Positions 26,460 through 35,010 of a stretch of 64,000 nt of DNA are shown here, one piece after another (position 1 is the stretch's first letter; each line of letters starts with the position of its first letter). The notes under the pieces are model-generated. The model searched no databases. It was not told where the DNA came from and was given only the letters and a program-made list of their open reading frames with translations. The DNA is from Bradyrhizobium archetypum (GTDB lineage: Bacteria > Pseudomonadota > Alphaproteobacteria > Rhizobiales > Xanthobacteraceae). The position numbers and the translations under genes were made by a program. Location: contig NZ_JAAVLW010000001.1 in assembly GCF_013114835.1 (NCBI RefSeq), forward strand, positions 558,001 through 622,000, written 5' to 3'.

Positions 26460-26562
26460 CTGTCGTCCCCGCGAAGGCGGGGATCCGGTACGCTGCGGCT
26501 TCTCGGTTCAATCACTGGCGTCTCTGGAATACTGGATCCCCGCCGTCGCGGGGATGACGACT
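26460..26562. repeat. bradyrhizobial repeat, second copy
   Basis: GTCGTCCCCGCGAAGGCGGGG and GATCCCCGCCGTCGCGGGGATGAC arms (each quoted in part) enclose a spacer with CCGGTACGCTGCGGCTTCTCGG and ATACTGGATC segments. It is the same architecture as 17591-17695 and 56430-56580. It follows the lrp-type gene directly. Confidence 0.75.
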
Positions 26563-26574
26563 GAATATGAGACG

Positions 26575-26990
26575 GCGATCTCGCGACATGAACTGTCCGA
26601 GGTTTGCTGGAAGCTTCCCGCCCTCGCATTCAGAGGGCGCAGGGAAGACCGGGTGCACGCCGCACCCGCGGTCTCGTGTGCAACTATGCGCAAAAAGCAC
26701 GCACACGAGCATACAGGTACAGCGGGAGCATCCCGGCCTTCCCTGCGCAATGGCTTTACGGCTTACTTCGTGCTCTCCCCGGAGAACGGCTCTTTTGCCT
26801 CCGTCGCCACGCTTCCACATGACTTAACGCCAGCACCGCGGCGCCCGAACCACACGACTTCGCCGTACGCTTCAAGCGCGTACGTCTATCGCGCCATCAG
26901 CGTCCATCGCATCTCACCGCACGTCAGTGACGATGGCCAACGCCCCTCATCTGCCGTGAGACGGGTGCAGTTATGCGACTGATTTGGGTG
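26575..26990. repeat. multi-copy intergenic element with spurious reading frames
   Basis: This 860-bp gap (26435-27294) holds no convincing gene. Frames here translate to strings such as PSHSEGAGKTGC and TAYFVLSPENGS, which I recall as recurrent 'hypothetical proteins' in Bradyrhizobium and Rhodopseudomonas. They are best read as a dispersed non-coding element, open on several frames because of its base composition. From memory only; copy number cannot be counted here. The remaining part (26990-27294) is AT-richer and looks like promoter DNA for the gene at 27295. Confidence 0.5.
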
Positions 26991-27042
26991 AGAACGAAAG
27001 CGGAATATTTTTGATTCTTGTTGATTCCTGGCTTGACACAAT

Positions 27043-27057
27043 TTCTGAAAATCAGAA
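27043..27057. promoter_or_regulatory. perfect inverted repeat, candidate operator
   Basis: TTCTGA-AAA-TCAGAA lies in an AT-rich stretch next to TTGACA (27033-27038), about 240 bp upstream of the DJ-1/PfpI gene. It looks like a small dimeric-regulator site; the -10 box is not clear, so promoter assignment is weak. Confidence 0.3.
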
Positions 27058-27294
27058 GTGATTTGCCTATGCTCCCTGCCGATCTTTGCAATTGCTGGAT
27101 GTTCGATCCACCTTCGGAAAGGGGCGGTACATCAGAAGCGTATATCGTGGAACGGCTGCGCCGCGTCCGGTACAGGAGAGCAAGCAGTTTCCCAACCCAT
27201 GGCCGTTTTCGCCGGATTTACGTCATTCCAGGCGAACCGTGGCGGCGGTAAAAGGGAACCGGTTGGATATGAGTGAGGCGCAAGCCAGCAGACC

Positions 27295-28446
27295 ATGAAT
27301 TCGCGACGTGTAATGTGGAGCGCGCTCGGCGCAGTTGCCCTTGCCACCCTGATCGGCGGAGCCTGGATTTTCTCGCTGCCGGCGGCGCCATCCGTCGATA
27401 ACCCGCCGCCGATTGCGCAAGACGAGCGCGACGCGACGATCGCGGCGCTGAAGCCGCCGAAGCGGCAGCGCCCGCTGGTCACGATCATCGGCATCAACGA
27501 CGCGACAGAGACAACCGACTACCTGACGCCCTACGGCATCCTGCGGCGGGCCGACGTCGCCGACGTCGTGACGCTGGCAACCGCGCCCGGCCCGGTCACG
27601 CTCTTTCCGGTGCTCAAGGTCGAGCCGCAGGCGACCATTGCGGAGTTCGATGCACAGCATCCCGACGGCGCCGACTATGTTGTGGTTCCCGCCATGAGCC
27701 GCGACGACGATCCGGTGGCGCTGCAATGGATCAGGAGCCAATCAGCCAAGGGCGCGATCATCATCGGCGTCTGCGCGGGTGCCAAGGTGGTCGGCGATGC
27801 CGGGCTGCTGCATGGCAAGCGGGCGACCACGCACTGGTATTACATCAAGGAGTTGCGCGGCAAGCATCCCACGATGCGTTATGTCGAGGACCGCCGGCTC
27901 GTCGTCGATGACGGCGTGGCGACCACAACCGGCATTACGGCCTCGATACCGATGTCGCTGACACTGATCGAGGCCATCGCCGGGCGCGACAAGGCCAGGG
28001 CGATCGGCCGCGATATCGGCCTCGCCGACTGGGACGTGCGCCACGAGAGTGACGAGTTCAAATTCACACGGCCGTTTGCGCTGACGGCGATCGGCAACAC
28101 GGCGGCGTTCTGGGCCCATGAGCGGCTCGGCATCGAACTCAAGGACGGCATCGACGAAGTGTCGCTGGCGCTTGTTGCAGACGCATGGTCGCGGACCTAT
28201 CGATCGCAGGCAGTGACGTTCGCCGGCAACGGGAATGTACGACAAAGTCGCAACGGCATCCGCATCTACCCCGATCAGGTCGCGGCAAGCTGGCCGGCGG
28301 AGCGCCTGTTGCCGGCGATTGATGATCGTAAGCCCGCGGAAGCATTGGACGGCGCCCTGCAGGGAATTGGGGCGCGCTATGGCACCCGCACGACCGATTT
28401 CGTCGCGATGCAGCTCGAATATCCAAGGCGCCGAGCGACGCAGTGA
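27295..28446 (+). CDS. membrane-anchored DJ-1/PfpI (GlxA-like) family protein
   Basis: 383 residues. An N-terminal signal anchor (about residues 6-28, WSALGAVALATLIGGAWIF) is followed by a GATase1-like domain. The nucleophile elbow is IIGVCAGAKVVGDAGLLHGK, with Cys in the VCAGA turn, then ATTHWYY and TTGITASIPMSLTLIE, as in the N-terminal half of GlxA/FtrA-type AraC regulators. No AraC DNA-binding domain follows; instead there is a C-terminal 150-residue extension. It is thus an exported or anchored relative of a domain normally found in cytoplasmic regulators. Function unknown; hydrolase or sensor are both possible. Confidence 0.78.
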   Translation: MNSRRVMWSALGAVALATLIGGAWIFSLPAAPSVDNPPPIAQDERDATIAALKPPKRQRPLVTIIGINDATETTDYLTPYGILRRADVADVVTLATAPGPVTLFPVLKVEPQATIAEFDAQHPDGADYVVVPAMSRDDDPVALQWIRSQSAKGAIIIGVCAGAKVVGDAGLLHGKRATTHWYYIKELRGKHPTMRYVEDRRLVVDDGVATTTGITASIPMSLTLIEAIAGRDKARAIGRDIGLADWDVRHESDEFKFTRPFALTAIGNTAAFWAHERLGIELKDGIDEVSLALVADAWSRTYRSQAVTFAGNGNVRQSRNGIRIYPDQVAASWPAERLLPAIDDRKPAEALDGALQGIGARYGTRTTDFVAMQLEYPRRRATQ

Positions 28447-28465
28447 CGGATTTGTTTTGTGGAGC

Positions 28466-29458
28466 TCAGGCGTTCGGCGACGGCTCGCCGGAGACGGAAA
28501 GAAGCTGCGATTGCCTGATGCGCTCGCGATGGGCGGTGTAGAGGCCGCTGGCGACGATGAAGGCGGCGCCGGTGATGGTGTAGGCGTCAGGCACTTCGCC
28601 GAAGATGAAGAAGCCGAGCACGCTGACCCACAGCAATTGCGTGTAGGAGAACGGCGCCAGCACCGAGGCGTCGGCATAGCGGAACGCCAGCACCACGATC
28701 CACTGCCCTGCGGTCGAGGCGATGCCGATCAGGATGCCGAAAGCGACGTCGTGCCAGGTCGGCGTTACCCAGACGAACGGCACCAGCGCGGAGAGAATGC
28801 ACAGGCCCACGATCGACGAATAGGCCATCACGGTCATGGCGCGCTCGGTGCCGCTCATCATCCGCGTGATGATCAGCGTGCAGGCCCAGGCCAGCGCCGA
28901 GACCAGCGGAAAGAACGCAGCCGGATGGAACGCGCCGGTGCCCGGGCGCAGGATGATGAGCACGCCGATCAGCCCGACCGCGGTTGCGATCCAGCGGCGC
29001 AGGCCGACCTTCTCGCCGAGAAAGATGATCGATAGCGCGGTGACGAACAGCGGCGCGACGAAGCCGGTGGCGGAGGCTTCCGCAATCGGCAGGAACCGCA
29101 GGCCGGAGATAAAGAACAGCGAGGAACCCAGGATGGTCGCGCCGCGCAAGAGATGCAGGCCGAGCCGGCCCGTCTGCATCGCAAACAGCGGCGAACCCGG
29201 CAGCATCGCCGGCGTCATGATCAGCGCGAATACCAGGAAGCGGATCCAGGTGATTTCGATCGAGGGCAGCGTCGCCGAGAGATATTTCGCGGTAACGTCG
29301 GAGGTGCCGAGAAACACGGTCGAGGCCAATACCAGCGCGATGCCCTTGAACGGGCGGTCGGCACGCGCAGGCGCCTTGCGGGCGGAGGCGGTCCTGTTCT
29401 CGGGAAAAGCTAAGGGTGCGCTGTCCAGCCTTGCGGCTGCGGCGGGGGGCGGTGTCAC
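28466..29458 (-). CDS. DMT-superfamily transporter (EamA domains)
   Basis: Inner-membrane drug/metabolite exporter of 330 residues with about ten membrane segments, in two EamA repeats. The first starts GIALVLASTVFLGTSDVTAKY and the second follows FHPAAFFPLVSALAWACTLI. APLFVTALSIIFLGEKVGLRRW and LWVSVLGFFIFGEVPDAYTI are the conserved repeat ends. The start is a GTG at 29458; the first 36 residues are Ala/Pro-rich and poorly family-like, so the true start may be a little further in. Convergent with the DJ-1-like gene (19-bp gap). Confidence 0.88.
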   Translation of the reverse strand: MTPPPAAAARLDSAPLAFPENRTASARKAPARADRPFKGIALVLASTVFLGTSDVTAKYLSATLPSIEITWIRFLVFALIMTPAMLPGSPLFAMQTGRLGLHLLRGATILGSSLFFISGLRFLPIAEASATGFVAPLFVTALSIIFLGEKVGLRRWIATAVGLIGVLIILRPGTGAFHPAAFFPLVSALAWACTLIITRMMSGTERAMTVMAYSSIVGLCILSALVPFVWVTPTWHDVAFGILIGIASTAGQWIVVLAFRYADASVLAPFSYTQLLWVSVLGFFIFGEVPDAYTITGAAFIVASGLYTAHRERIRQSQLLSVSGEPSPNA

Positions 29459-29620
29459 GGCAATCTCGAAGGCAGCAATATTTCGAATCGGGCGAGGTTG
29501 TAAAAAACACCAGATCGCGCGAGGCGACTAGGTCCGAAAACAGGATGCGGATATGCGCAGAGGGCGCGATTGCAACACTTTGTTAAGGATCGTGTTCCCG
29601 GTGATGACCGGATACAAGCC

Positions 29621-30463
29621 CTACAGCATCGGCAGGCCGCGCGGCTTCGGCCCTCGGGGGAAGGCCTTATCGAGCGCGGCGATGTCGGTGGCGCTCAGTT
29701 TCAGATCGCCGGCAGCGGCGTTCTCTGCCGCATGTTCCGTGCTTGAGGCTTTTGGAATCGCAAGCACCGATGGTGCGCGCGTGAGAAACGCCAGTGCGAC
29801 CTGGCGCACGGTCGCCCTGTGCGCGTCCGCGATTCCCTGCAGCACCTCGCCGCCCTTGCTGCGCGCGGAAGGAAAATCATTGTGGCCGAACGGCGAATAG
29901 GCGACGACGGCAACGCCATGCTTTTCGCACCACGGGATCACGGCATGCTCGATCGCACGCTCCTGCAGATGATAGAGCACCTGGTTGCAGGCGATCCTGC
30001 CCTCGCCTGCAACATCGAGCAGTTCGTCGAGATCGTCAGAATCGAAATTGCTGACGCCCCAGGAGCGGATTTTTCCGGCTGCCACGAGGTCCTCGAACGC
30101 CGCGACTGTCTCTTCGAATGGGTAGGAACCGCGCCAGTGCAACAGATAGCAATCGAGATAGTCCGTCTGCAGCCGCTTCAGCGAACGCTCGCAGGCGGTG
30201 ATGGTGCCGCGCCGCGAGGCGTTGCTCGGCAGCACCTTCGAGACGAGGAAAAGTTTTTCGCGCGAGAGCCCCGCGATCGCATCGGCAATCACGGGTTCGG
30301 CATCGCCATACATCTCGGCGGTGTCGATGTGGGTCATGCCCGTTTCGATGCCGCGGCGGAGCGCCGCAACGGCGGCCTTGCGGTCGCCGCTGTCGAGATA
30401 CCAGGTGCCCTGCCCGATTACGGATACGTCGGGGCCGTTTTTGCCGAATTTTCTTGGTTGCAA
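29621..30463 (-). CDS. aldo/keto reductase
   Basis: NADPH-dependent carbonyl reductase of 280 residues. The catalytic tetrad is visible: Asp and Tyr in HIDTAEMYGDAE, Lys in FLVSKVLPSN and His in YLLHWRGSYPFEE. WGVSNFDSDDL, NQVLYHLQER and AIPKASSTEH are typical AKR segments for cofactor binding. It starts at TTG (30463) with GAGGCGACCC as Shine-Dalgarno. Monocistronic as far as can be seen; substrate unknown. Confidence 0.92.
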   Translation of the reverse strand: MQPRKFGKNGPDVSVIGQGTWYLDSGDRKAAVAALRRGIETGMTHIDTAEMYGDAEPVIADAIAGLSREKLFLVSKVLPSNASRRGTITACERSLKRLQTDYLDCYLLHWRGSYPFEETVAAFEDLVAAGKIRSWGVSNFDSDDLDELLDVAGEGRIACNQVLYHLQERAIEHAVIPWCEKHGVAVVAYSPFGHNDFPSARSKGGEVLQGIADAHRATVRQVALAFLTRAPSVLAIPKASSTEHAAENAAAGDLKLSATDIAALDKAFPRGPKPRGLPML

Positions 30464-30532
30464 GGGTCGCCTCGTCCATCTCTCTCGCGAGGGACATTAG
30501 ATGAAACGAATGGCGATGTCCTCTCACAACAT

Positions 30533-30561
30533 CGTCGTCCCGGGCTTGACCCGGGACGACG
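30533..30561. repeat. 12-bp perfect stem-loop downstream of amiE
   Basis: CGTCGTCCCGGG-CTTGA-CCCGGGACGACG forms a strong hairpin about 27 bp beyond the amidase stop. It lacks a T-run but its position at the end of the long amide operon suggests an end-of-transcript structure. It is also a sequence that recurs in bradyrhizobial spacers, so it may be a repeat first and a terminator second. Confidence 0.6.
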
Positions 30562-30587
30562 GTTGTGGGTGTGGCACGCTTAGTGGC

Positions 30588-31628
30588 TCAATAATTGTTC
30601 GCGGGTGCCTCGTTCGGAATCCCTTCGATCGGGCATTCGTCGGTGCCGACGGTCGGGCGCGTCAGCGCCTCGACCATGTCGCGGGTGCCTTCGGGATCGG
30701 CGATCCACTTGGCATAGAAATCGTACGGACAGGCGGCGACGCCGCGCGCGCCTTCGCCGGAATTGATCATGCCGGTGTAGCCGCGGTGCAAGAGCTTGAA
30801 GAGATGGTTCTGCGACTGGTTGTTGCGGCGCGCATCGCGGATCAGGTTCTTCGATAATGCTGCATATTGGATGCCGTATTCCTCCTCGCCGGTCTCGCCG
30901 AGCGTGCGGCCGTCGAAGCCGATGATCGCGGAGTGGCCGAAATAGGAATAGACGCCGTCGAAACCGGCGGCATTGGCGACCGCGACATAGACGTTGTTGG
31001 CCCAGGCCATCGCCTTGGAAATCATGACCTGCTGTTCTTTGGCGGGATACATGTAGCCCTGGCAGCGCACGATCAGCTCCGCGCCCTTCATCGCGCAGTC
31101 GCGCCAGATCTCCGGATAGTTGCCGTCGTCGCAGATGATCAGGCTGATCTTGAGGCCCTTCGGGCCATCGGAGACGTAGGTGCACTTGCCGGGATACCAG
31201 CCTTCGATCGGCACCCATGGCATGATCTTGCGGTACTTCTGGACGATCACGCCCTCGTCGTCCATCAGGATCAGGGTGTTGTACGGCGCCTTGTGCGGAT
31301 GCTCCTCGTGACGCTCGCCGGTGAGCGAGAACACACCCCACACCTTGGCCTTGCGGCAGGCTTCCGCGAAGATATCGGTCTCCGCGCCCGGGACCTGCGA
31401 AGCGGTTTCGTACATCTCCTTGGAGTCGTACATGATGCCGTGGGTGGAATATTCCGGGAAGATCACAAGGTCCATGCCCGGCAGGCCGCGCTTCATGCCG
31501 ACGATCATGTCGGCGATCTTGCGGGCGTTCTCGATCACCTCGGCCTTGGTGTGCAGGCGCGGCATCTTGTAATTGACGACGGCGACGCCGACCGTGTCGT
31601 TGCTTGAGGAAATGTCACCGTGGAGCAT
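30588..31628 (-). CDS. amiE: aliphatic amidase
   Basis: Hydrolyses short aliphatic amides (acetamide, propionamide) to the acid and ammonia in the cytoplasm. It is 346 residues, the same length as the Pseudomonas enzyme, and nearly collinear with it (starts [20 protein letters not shown]). The nitrilase-superfamily triad is intact: Glu59 in FPEYS, Lys134 in KYRKIMPW, Cys166 in [10 protein letters not shown]. It is the last gene of the urt-fmd operon, 37 bp after fmdB, with AGAGGCGAT before the ATG. No AmiC/AmiR regulator is present; the adjacent transporter-kinase system may take that role. Confidence 0.96.
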   Translation of the reverse strand: MLHGDISSSNDTVGVAVVNYKMPRLHTKAEVIENARKIADMIVGMKRGLPGMDLVIFPEYSTHGIMYDSKEMYETASQVPGAETDIFAEACRKAKVWGVFSLTGERHEEHPHKAPYNTLILMDDEGVIVQKYRKIMPWVPIEGWYPGKCTYVSDGPKGLKISLIICDDGNYPEIWRDCAMKGAELIVRCQGYMYPAKEQQVMISKAMAWANNVYVAVANAAGFDGVYSYFGHSAIIGFDGRTLGETGEEEYGIQYAALSKNLIRDARRNNQSQNHLFKLLHRGYTGMINSGEGARGVAACPYDFYAKWIADPEGTRDMVEALTRPTVGTDECPIEGIPNEAPANNY

Positions 31629-31665
31629 GGGATCGCCTCTTGTTCTCTTGGGTTTTGACAGATCG

Positions 31666-32013
31666 CTAGTGGCTGATCATCCATGGGCGCGCGGTCGGAA
31701 AGCCCTTGGCGCCGCTCTTGGTCTTGGTCATCAGCCGCGCCGGCTTTTTCTTTCCGGTTGAGCAGCAGCCGCAGCCGGGACCGTGCGCGGCCTTATATTC
31801 GGCCAGCGTTTTCGGCGCATGCGCGCTGCGTTCGTTGGTGGCGATCGCTTTCCGCTTGTCCGAGGGCATGCAGAAGAACGCCGGCGCGGTCAGGATCACG
31901 CGCGGCGATGCCGTCTCGCATCGCGGGCAGTCCTGCGGATCGTCGCATTCGGCCATCGGCCGCATGTCCGTGAACGGGCCGCAATCGTTGCAGAGATATT
32001 CGTAGACGGGCAT
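31666..32013 (-). CDS. fmdB: FmdB-type zinc-ribbon protein
   Basis: Small putative regulator, 115 residues. It opens [12 protein letters not shown] with CxxC at 8-11 and CPRC at 29-32, the four zinc-ribbon cysteines. A basic tail with [12 protein letters not shown] adds three more cysteines. FmdB was described next to formamidase in Methylophilus and thought to regulate it; its true role is unsettled. Here it lies between fmdA and amiE, as expected. The ATG at 32013 begins exactly at the conserved MPxYEY, so the longer open frame is rejected. Confidence 0.9.
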   Translation of the reverse strand: MPVYEYLCNDCGPFTDMRPMAECDDPQDCPRCETASPRVILTAPAFFCMPSDKRKAIATNERSAHAPKTLAEYKAAHGPGCGCCSTGKKKPARLMTKTKSGAKGFPTARPWMISH

Positions 32014-32107
32014 CAGAGGTCCTCGAAGGCGAATAGCGAACTGATTGCATTCTCCGCGGATGCGGGCGGCCGACACGCCAGCCGTCCCGCATCCTTCGCG
32101 CGCTGGA

Positions 32108-33337
32108 TCACTTGTCCGGCGAGATCGGCATCTGGATGTCGCCCGTGATGTGTTTGATCGGACCCGCCGAGGACGGCATGATGTCGAAGTCAAAGATCTC
32201 CGTCGGCAGCCACAGCGTGGCGCAGGCGTTGGGCACGTCGACCACGCCGGAGATGTGGCCTTGACACGGCGCGGTGCCGAGGATCGAATAGGCCTGCGCG
32301 CCGGAATAGCCGAACTTCTTTAAGTACTCGATCGCATTCAAACAGGCCTGGCGATAGGCGATGTGGACGTCGAGGTAGTGCTGCTTGCCCGCCTCGTCGA
32401 CCGAGATGCCCTCGAAGATCAGGTAATCCTTGTAGTTCGGGGTGATCGGTGACGGCTTGAACACCGGATTCTTGATGCCGTATTTGGCGACGCCATCCTT
32501 GATGACGTCCACCTTCAGATGCAGCCAGCCCGCCATTTCGATTGCGCCGCAGAAGGTGATCTCGCCGTCGCCCTGGCTGAAATGCAGATCGCCCATCGAA
32601 AGACCGCCGCCCGGCACATAGACCGGGAAGTAGATTTTTGAGCCGCGGGAAAGATCCTTGATGTCGCAATTGCCGCCGTGCTCGCGCGGCGGCACGGTGC
32701 GCGCGCCCTCCGCGCCGACCTTGGCCTTCGCGTCGCCCTTGGCGCGGCCGGCGTGCGCGGTAGGCGCGAACGGCGGATTGGCCAGACCGGGAATGCGGGT
32801 CGGATTGGTCGAGATCAACTCGGCCTCCCGCGCGTTCCATGTCGCCAGCATTTTTGGATCAGGCAGACAGCCGATCAGGCCGGGATGGATCAGGCCGGCA
32901 AAGGAAACGCCGGGCACGTGGCGCGACGAGGTGTAGAGACCCTTGATGTCCCAGATCGACTTCTGCGCCAGCGGGAAATGATCGGTCAGGAAGCCGCCGC
33001 CGTTCTGCTTGGAGAAGAAGCCGTTAAAGCCCCAGAGGCTTTCCTTCAGCGGGCCGACATCGAGCAGATCGACCACGAGCAGATCGCCGGGTTCGGCGCC
33101 CTTGACACCGATCGGGCCGGACAGGAAGTGCACGATCGACAGATCGATGTCGCGCACATCGTCGGCGGAATCGTTGTTCTTGATGAAACCGCCGGTCCAG
33201 TCATAGGTCTCGATGATGAAATCGTCGCCCGGATTGACCCATGCCACGATCGGAATATCGGGATGCCAGCGGTTGTGGATCATGTCGTTGTCGTAGGCCG
33301 ACTTCGAAAGATCGACCTTGATCAGTGTCTCTGGCAT
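32108..33337 (-). CDS. fmdA: formamidase (acetamidase/formamidase family)
   Basis: Splits formamide, and perhaps acetamide, into ammonia and the acid. 409 residues, close to the 407 of the Methylophilus enzyme. Visible: RWHPDIPIVAWVNPGDDF, LSIVHFLSGPIGVKGAEPGD, REHGGNCDIKDLSRGSKIYF (a likely metal/active-site region) and GDLHFSQGDGEITFCGAIEM, the core family signature. Start ATG 33337 has GGGGAGC upstream. It follows urtE by 35 bp, which ties hydrolysis to uptake. Confidence 0.95.
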   Translation of the reverse strand: MPETLIKVDLSKSAYDNDMIHNRWHPDIPIVAWVNPGDDFIIETYDWTGGFIKNNDSADDVRDIDLSIVHFLSGPIGVKGAEPGDLLVVDLLDVGPLKESLWGFNGFFSKQNGGGFLTDHFPLAQKSIWDIKGLYTSSRHVPGVSFAGLIHPGLIGCLPDPKMLATWNAREAELISTNPTRIPGLANPPFAPTAHAGRAKGDAKAKVGAEGARTVPPREHGGNCDIKDLSRGSKIYFPVYVPGGGLSMGDLHFSQGDGEITFCGAIEMAGWLHLKVDVIKDGVAKYGIKNPVFKPSPITPNYKDYLIFEGISVDEAGKQHYLDVHIAYRQACLNAIEYLKKFGYSGAQAYSILGTAPCQGHISGVVDVPNACATLWLPTEIFDFDIMPSSAGPIKHITGDIQMPISPDK

Positions 33338-33372
33338 CGATAGCTCCCCTTTCTTGGCAACACAGTTACGGT

Positions 33373-34062
33373 TCAGACCGACAGAAATTTTGAAACTTGC
33401 GCGGCATCGACGAGCTCGCGCGGGTCGTCGCGGACGATTTCGCCGTTCTCGATCACCAGCACGCGGTCGGCGATATCGAGCGCAAAGCTCAGGACCTGCT
33501 CGGAGACGACGATCGACAGGCCGCGCTCGTCGCGGATCCGCTTGAGGGTGCGCGCCATGTCCTTGATGATCGACGGCTGGATGCCTTCGGTCGGCTCGTC
33601 CAGCAGCAGCACCTTCGGCTTGGTGGCGAGCGCACGGGCGATCGCCAATTGCTGCTGCTGCCCACCGGAGAGATTGCCGCCGCGCCGGCCCTTCATTTCC
33701 AGCAGCACCGGAAACAGTTCGTAGATGTCATCAGGCACCTCGGAGCCGCCCGATACCACGAGGCCGGTCTCGATGTTCTCCTTCACCGTCATCGTCGAGA
33801 AGATCATGCGGCCCTGCGGCACGTAGGCGAGGCCCTTGGCAACGCGCGCATAGCTCGGAAGCGCGTTGAGCTCGGCGCCGTCCATTTTCACCGAGCCGCT
33901 CTTGGTGGGCAGGATGCCCATCAGCGACTTCATCAGCGTGGTCTTGCCCATGCCGTTGCGGCCCATGATCGCGACGATCTCGTTGGGCGCGACCGAGACG
34001 TTGAGGCCGTGCAGCACCTCGCTTTGGCCGTAGGCGACATGAAGATCCGAAATAGCCAGCAT
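33373..34062 (-). CDS. urtE: Urt-type ABC transporter ATP-binding protein UrtE
   Basis: Second ATPase of the branched-chain/urea-type (HAAT) importer, 229 residues. Walker A GRNGMGKTT, Q-loop YVPQGRMIFSTMTV, signature LSGGQQQQLAIARAL, Walker B VLLLDEPTEGIQPSI, with VSEQ in place of the usual VEQ H-loop region. The GMGKTT and EPTEGIQPS forms are typical of LivF/UrtE. The ATG at 34062 begins MLAISDLHVAYG; the longer open frame is not family-like. A rhizobial repeat separates it from urtD. Confidence 0.92.
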   Translation of the reverse strand: MLAISDLHVAYGQSEVLHGLNVSVAPNEIVAIMGRNGMGKTTLMKSLMGILPTKSGSVKMDGAELNALPSYARVAKGLAYVPQGRMIFSTMTVKENIETGLVVSGGSEVPDDIYELFPVLLEMKGRRGGNLSGGQQQQLAIARALATKPKVLLLDEPTEGIQPSIIKDMARTLKRIRDERGLSIVVSEQVLSFALDIADRVLVIENGEIVRDDPRELVDAAQVSKFLSV

Positions 34063-34082
34063 GCCCCTGCTCCTTATTTCTT

Positions 34083-34130
34083 GCGCATGATCTTGTCCGG
34101 AAACCGGACGCCACTTTCCGGGATCATGCG

Positions 34131-34131
<1 letters not shown>
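34083..34131. repeat. rhizobial GCGCATGATC palindromic repeat inside the operon
   Basis: GCGCATGATC (34083-34092) and GATCATGCGC (34122-34131) are perfect inverted ends around TTGTCCGGAAACCGG and CCACTTTCCGG. I recognise this as the widespread rhizobial element with ...GATCTTGTCCGGAAACCGG... core. It occupies almost the whole spacer between urtD and urtE and touches the urtD stop codon. Confidence 0.8.
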
Positions 34132-34874
<743 letters not shown>

Positions 34875-34886
<12 letters not shown>

Positions 34887-34988
34887 GATCTATCTCCTCA
34901 TTTCCGCCAGTGTGGCATCGGCACCGGGGTGACCGATGAGCATGATCTATCTCCTCATTTCCGCCAGTGTGGCATCGGCACCGGGATG
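34875..34988. repeat. 57-bp tandem duplication covering the urtD start region
   Basis: The unit at 34875-34931 (starting ACCGATGAGCATGATC, ending GGCACCGGGGTG) is repeated at 34932-34988 with a single base change (GGGGTG to GGGATG), and a partial third copy (ACCGATGAGCATG) follows. Each unit carries, on the minus strand, a Shine-Dalgarno GAGGAG and an ATG. Because 57 is a multiple of three the copies stay in phase, but a TAG closes each copy before the next ATG. Confidence 0.95.
34890..34943 (-). CDS. leader ORF 2 before urtD (17 codons)
   Basis: Exact amino-acid copy of leader ORF 1 (MLIGHPGADATLAEMRR), starting at ATG 34943, 57 bp nearer to urtD. Its stop TAG is followed by ATC and then the urtD ATG at 34886, so re-initiation would be easy. 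The ribosome site GAGGAG for urtD lies within its last codons. Confidence 0.45.
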   Translation of the reverse strand: MLIGHPGADATLAEMRR

Positions 34989-35000
34989 ACCGATGAGCAT
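34947..35000 (-). CDS. leader ORF 1 before urtD (17 codons)
   Basis: ATG at 35000, 7 bp after the sequence GAGGAGG that overlaps the urtC stop, encodes MLIGHPGADATLAEMRR and stops at TAG. Its own 3' end (ATGAGGAGATAG) contains the ribosome site for the next start. It arises from the 57-bp duplication. Whether it is translated is inferred from the good ribosome site; it may keep ribosomes flowing from urtC to urtD. Confidence 0.45.
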   Translation of the reverse strand: MLIGHPGADATLAEMRR

Positions 35001-35010
35001 GCTTGCCTCC

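Noticed and set aside
26567..26827. 86-codon open frame with PSHSEGAGKTGC
   Set aside because: Looks like the recurrent spurious product of a dispersed repeat; no ribosome site and overlapping open frames in the other phases.
27018..27251. 77-codon open frame upstream of the DJ-1-like gene
   Set aside because: No convincing ribosome site, no family resemblance, and it covers the putative promoter and operator.
34887..35000. tandem repeat possibly being an assembly artefact
   Set aside because: The two units differ at one base and end in a partial third copy, which is more natural for a real duplication; kept as a finding with a resequencing test.
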